The position numbers and the translations under genes are program-made. Shown piece after piece: positions 6,726 through 9,565 of a DNA stretch of 9,565 nucleotides (positions are counted from its first letter, which is position 1; every line of letters begins with the position of its first letter). The DNA is from Lachnospiraceae bacterium (lineage in GTDB: Bacteria; Bacillota; Clostridia; Lachnospirales; Lachnospiraceae), in assembly GCA_017420605.1 (NCBI GenBank), contig JAFOIS010000211.1, forward strand, positions 1 through 9,565. Reading direction: 5' to 3'. A model generated the notes under the pieces. That model searched no databases and was not told the origin of the DNA. It saw only the letters and a program-made list of their open reading frames with translations.

Positions 6726-6755
6726 AGGCGAATGCGGTCCGCATTCGTCTTTTTT
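6726..6755 (+). terminator. Riboswitch-controlled intrinsic terminator
   Basis: The stem 6726-6736 pairs with 6740-6750 over eleven positions (one G-T) around a three-base loop GTC, running into a T-run that ends at 6755. It lies 46 bases after the aptamer and 41 bases before the dapA start, the expected place for a transcription-attenuation switch. With lysine bound the terminator should form and stop transcription of the operon. Confidence 0.93.
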
Positions 6756-6796
6756 ATCCGACATTGCAGGTGCAAAAGTCTGAAAGGAGAAAGAAA

Positions 6797-7687
6797 ATGA
6801 AAACGCAGCCGATCTTTAAGGGAGCAGCGACCGCACTCGTCACGCCGATGCACATGGACGGAAGTATTGATTATGAGACCTTCGGACGTCTCATCGACTG
6901 GCAGATCAGCGAAGGCATCTCCGCCCTCGTGATCGCCGGAACGACCGGAGAAGGTTCGACGCTGAGCGACGGGGAGCACCGCGCCGTCATGAAGTACGCG
7001 GCGGAACGCGCGGCCGGCCGGGTCACGATGGTCGCCGGCACGGGTTCCAACGATACCGCTTACGCGATAGACCTTTCGCTGGCCGCCTGCGAAATGGGCT
7101 ATGACGCCCTGCTCGCGGTGACGCCCTATTACAACAAGGCGACGCAGAACGGCCTTGTCAAAATGTACGAGACGCTCGCGGACGCGGTGACGAAGCCCCT
7201 TATTCTCTACAACGTACCGTCCCGGACGGGCGTCAATATCGAACCGGCGACCTATGCGGCGATGGCGGACCACCCGAATATCGCGGCCGTGAAGGAAGCC
7301 AACGGCAACATCTCCAAGATCGTGGAGACTTTCGCGCTCGTCGGCGACAAGCTGGATATCTATTCGGGCAACGACGACCAGATCGTGCCGATCCTTGCCA
7401 TGGGCGGCCTCGGCGTCATTTCCGTGCTTTCCAACGTGATGCCGAAAAGGACGCAGGAGATCTGCAGCCGCTTCTTTACGGGCGACGTAGCCGGCGCGGC
7501 GGCGCTGCAGTGCGAACTTCTGCCCCTTACGAACGCCCTGTTCTGTGAGGTCAATCCGATCCCGGTCAAGGCGGCGATGGCGGCCATGGGCTGGGGTGAG
7601 AACGCGATCCGCCTGCCCCTTACGCCGATGGAGGAAGCGCACGAAAAGAAACTTCTTGCGCTCATGAAAGAGCAGGGACTGCTGTAA
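6797..7687 (+). CDS. dapA: 4-hydroxy-tetrahydrodipicolinate synthase DapA
   Basis: This 296-residue class I aldolase condenses pyruvate with L-aspartate-4-semialdehyde in the cytoplasm, the first committed step to DAP and lysine. The Schiff-base lysine is Lys166 in AAVKEAN. The proton-relay residues Thr49 (GTTGEGSTL), Tyr112 (TPYYNK) and Tyr138 (LYNVPSRTG) are present, as is substrate-binding Arg143; all sit five residues later than in E. coli DapA. Length is normal for the family. ATG 6797 is chosen because AAAGGAG at 6783-6789 lies seven bases upstream; an in-frame TTG at 6764 lacks such a site and would add an unlikely basic tail. It is the first gene after the lysine riboswitch and is followed after 12 bases by dapB. 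Confidence 0.97.
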   Translation: MKTQPIFKGAATALVTPMHMDGSIDYETFGRLIDWQISEGISALVIAGTTGEGSTLSDGEHRAVMKYAAERAAGRVTMVAGTGSNDTAYAIDLSLAACEMGYDALLAVTPYYNKATQNGLVKMYETLADAVTKPLILYNVPSRTGVNIEPATYAAMADHPNIAAVKEANGNISKIVETFALVGDKLDIYSGNDDQIVPILAMGGLGVISVLSNVMPKRTQEICSRFFTGDVAGAAALQCELLPLTNALFCEVNPIPVKAAMAAMGWGENAIRLPLTPMEEAHEKKLLALMKEQGLL

Positions 7688-7699
7688 AGGGAGGTCAGG

Positions 7700-8443
7700 A
7701 TGAGGATCATTTTGAGCGGCATGGGCGGTCATATGGGGGCGGAAGTCCTGCGCCTTGCCAAAGACGGATTCCGCGGCGCAGAGGTCGTCTGCGGCGTTGA
7801 CCCGAAGGGCGCGCCGGAGTGCGGCATCCCCTGTGTGTCTTCTTTTGATGAAGTGACGGCGGAAGCGGACTGCATCATCGATTTTTCCCATCACGCGGGT
7901 ACGGCGGCGCTGACGGCATTCGCCAGGGCAAAGCATCTGCCTCTTGTTATCGCGACGACGGGGCAGACGGAAGAAGAGAAGGCGATGATCCGCGAAGCGG
8001 CGGAGGAGATCCCGGTCTTCTTCGCGGCGAATTTCTCGATGGGGATCGCGCTTCTTATCGAGCTTGCGAAGACCGTGGCGGCGGCCATGCCGGACGCGGA
8101 GATCGAGATCGTGGAAGCACATCACGACCGGAAGATCGACGCGCCGAGCGGTACGGCGCTCGCGATCGCGGAGGCGATCCGGAGCGTAAGACCCGAAGCG
8201 ACGCTTCATGCGGGGCGGAGCGGCCAGGGAAAACGCACGAAAGAGGAGATCGGCATCCATGCCATCCGGATGGGGAACATCGTCGGCATGCACGAGGTGC
8301 TGATCGGCACGCCGAGCCAGACGATCACCCTGAAGCACGAAGCACTGAGCCGGGCGCTTTTCGCAGAAGGCGCGGTAGCGGCAGCCGGGTATCTTGTGGA
8401 CAGGGAAGCCGGCCTCTATGATATGAAGAGTCTCGTCGGCTGA
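7700..8443 (+). CDS. dapB: 4-hydroxy-tetrahydrodipicolinate reductase DapB
   Basis: This 247-residue NAD(P)H-dependent reductase converts the DapA product to tetrahydrodipicolinate. The N-terminal Rossmann motif is GMGGHMG at 7-13, followed by DFSHH (61-65) and ATTGQT (85-90), which line the cofactor site. The catalytic segment EAHHDRKIDAPSGTA starts at 139, with His141, His142 and Lys145 corresponding to the His-His-Lys set of E. coli DapB. The protein is at the short end of the family (about 245-273 residues), typical of Firmicutes. AGGGAGG at 7688-7694 lies directly after the dapA stop and five bases before the ATG, so the two genes are clearly one operon. Ddh follows 65 bases later. Confidence 0.97.
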   Translation: MRIILSGMGGHMGAEVLRLAKDGFRGAEVVCGVDPKGAPECGIPCVSSFDEVTAEADCIIDFSHHAGTAALTAFARAKHLPLVIATTGQTEEEKAMIREAAEEIPVFFAANFSMGIALLIELAKTVAAAMPDAEIEIVEAHHDRKIDAPSGTALAIAEAIRSVRPEATLHAGRSGQGKRTKEEIGIHAIRMGNIVGMHEVLIGTPSQTITLKHEALSRALFAEGAVAAAGYLVDREAGLYDMKSLVG

Positions 8444-8508
8444 GACCGGGCGTCTGTCCGCAGTTTGTTTTGAAAGGATCCTGCAGGAGCAGGGAGAAAG
8501 GATTTACC

Positions 8509-9486
8509 ATGAAGATCGCGATCTACGGTTACGGCAATATCGGCAGGGCGGTGGAACTTGCCGCCGCGCAGAATGACGATATGGAGACCTACGGGGTCTT
8601 TACCCGCCGCAGCCCGGAAAATATCCATACGGTGACCGGCGTCCCGGTATACGCCGCAAAAGACATCCTTGCGCACAAGGGCAGTTTCGATGTCCTCGTG
8701 ATCTGCGGCGGCAGCGCGACGGACCTTCCGGAAATGACGCCGCGTCTCGCGGCGGATTTCTGTGTCGTCGACAGCTTTGATACCCATGCGAGGATCCCGG
8801 AGCATTTTGCGAACGTGAATGCCGCCGCGAAGGCGGGCAGAAACGTCGCGGTGATCTCCGGAGGCTGGGATCCGGGCATGTTCTCGGTCACGCGCCTGTA
8901 TTCCTCCGCGATCCTGCCGGTCGGGCAGGACTATACGTTCTGGGGCAGGGGCGTAAGCCAGGGACATTCCGACGCGATCCGCCGTATCCCGGGCGTCCTC
9001 GACGCAAGACAGTATACCGTGCCGGTGCCGGAGGCGCTGGAGGCGGTAAGAAGCGGGGAGACGCCGGAACTTACGACCCGTCAGAAGCACACCCGCGAAT
9101 GCTACGTGGTCGCCGAAGAAGGCGCCGACCGTGACGCCATCACCGAAGCGATCGTGACCATGCCGAACTATTTTGCGGATTACGATACGACGGTCACCTT
9201 CATTTCCATGGAGGAAATGAAACGCGACCATGCGTCTTTGCCGCACGGCGGGTACGTCTTCCGTACCGGCACGACCGGTGCGGACGGCGAACACCGGCAC
9301 ATGATCGAATACCACCTGACGCTTGATTCCAACCCGGAATTCACCGCCGGGGTGCTGGTCTGCCTTGCGCGGGCCGCGAAGAAGCTATATGACCGCGGCG
9401 AGTGCGGCTGCCGCACGATCTTCGACATCGCGCCGGCGGATCTTTCGGCGCTGAGCCCGGAAGAACTCCGCGCGCATTATCTCTGA
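8509..9486 (+). CDS. ddh: meso-Diaminopimelate D-dehydrogenase
   Basis: This 325-residue enzyme (the family is about 320-330) aminates tetrahydrodipicolinate with ammonia and NADPH to meso-diaminopimelate in one reversible step, bypassing the succinyl and acetyl branches. The Rossmann motif is GYGNIG at 7-12. The hallmark segments SGGWDPGMFS (117-126) and FWGRGVSQGHSDAIRR (144-159) are essentially those of known Ddh proteins, with Asp121, Trp120 and Trp145 near the substrate. PHGG (His246) and LDSNPEF (Asn275) match the C-terminal substrate-binding part. ATG 8509 is supported by AAAGGA at 8497-8502, six bases upstream; an in-frame TTG at 8470 is not. It is the third gene of the riboswitch operon and closes the route from aspartate semialdehyde to meso-DAP, which feeds both peptidoglycan and lysine. 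Confidence 0.97.
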   Translation: MKIAIYGYGNIGRAVELAAAQNDDMETYGVFTRRSPENIHTVTGVPVYAAKDILAHKGSFDVLVICGGSATDLPEMTPRLAADFCVVDSFDTHARIPEHFANVNAAAKAGRNVAVISGGWDPGMFSVTRLYSSAILPVGQDYTFWGRGVSQGHSDAIRRIPGVLDARQYTVPVPEALEAVRSGETPELTTRQKHTRECYVVAEEGADRDAITEAIVTMPNYFADYDTTVTFISMEEMKRDHASLPHGGYVFRTGTTGADGEHRHMIEYHLTLDSNPEFTAGVLVCLARAAKKLYDRGECGCRTIFDIAPADLSALSPEELRAHYL

Positions 9487-9526
9487 TCCTGCGCGGCGCC
9501 GGCATAGGCTTCCGGGCACATAGAGA

Positions 9527-9553
9527 AAACGCTGGGTGTGTCGCCCACGGTTT
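9527..9553 (+). terminator. Possible hairpin after ddh
   Basis: TGGGTG (9533-9538) pairs with CGCCCA (9542-9547) with one G-T pair, and AAAC (9527-9530) with GTTT (9550-9553) outside a short internal loop. No T-run follows before the window ends, so this is only a weak candidate for the end of the lysine operon. The remaining bases after the ddh stop (9487-9565) show no recognisable gene start. Confidence 0.25.
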
Positions 9554-9565
9554 GCGCTATATACC

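Noticed and set aside
6764..6796. TTG 6764 as start of dapA
   Set aside because: No ribosome binding site; AAAGGAG at 6783-6789 points to ATG 6797, which also matches usual DapA length.
6665..8338. Open frame of 557 codons on the minus strand across dapA and dapB
   Set aside because: It runs antisense through two certain enzymes and into the riboswitch, is rich in Arg/His/Asp and has no recognisable domain.
8470..8508. TTG 8470 as start of ddh
   Set aside because: The extra residues precede the normal MKIAIYGYG start, and the ribosome binding site at 8497-8502 serves ATG 8509.

Overview
The window (about 60% G+C) looks like a chromosomal segment of a high-GC member of the Clostridia (Firmicutes). 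The basis is an L-box lysine riboswitch with an intrinsic terminator, strong AGGAG-type ribosome binding sites, tight gene packing, a TM287/TM288-like heterodimeric ABC exporter and a diaminopimelate-dehydrogenase lysine pathway. The exact family cannot be fixed from the sequence alone. No phage, IS, CRISPR or tRNA is visible.

Layout. (1) 1-255 is the C-terminal end of a trigger-factor-like protein whose start lies outside the window. (2) 338-4068 holds two ABC half-transporters read with a one-base TGATG overlap. The first has a degenerate ATPase site and the second a canonical one, so they should form a heterodimeric multidrug-type exporter. (3) 4188-5684 encodes a protein with the fold signature of neutral ceramidase-like hydrolases, but without a signal peptide and with altered active-site motifs. 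(4) 5695-5857, between two convergent genes, is a 163-base sequence that can fold almost end to end into one long branched hairpin. (5) 5860-6330 on the minus strand is tadA, the tRNA adenosine deaminase, with its own promoter.

(6) 6450-9486 is the best understood unit: a strong extended -10 promoter, a full lysine riboswitch with terminator, then dapA, dapB and ddh. DapA makes hydroxy-tetrahydrodipicolinate from aspartate semialdehyde and pyruvate, DapB reduces it, and Ddh aminates tetrahydrodipicolinate directly to meso-diaminopimelate. The three genes therefore cover every step from aspartate semialdehyde to meso-DAP without the acyl branch enzymes, and the riboswitch should shut them off when lysine is plentiful.

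The most unusual items are the long branched inverted repeat at 5695-5857, the two competing structures that can be drawn for the riboswitch expression platform, and the intracellular ceramidase-like protein. I see no clearly new multi-gene system here.
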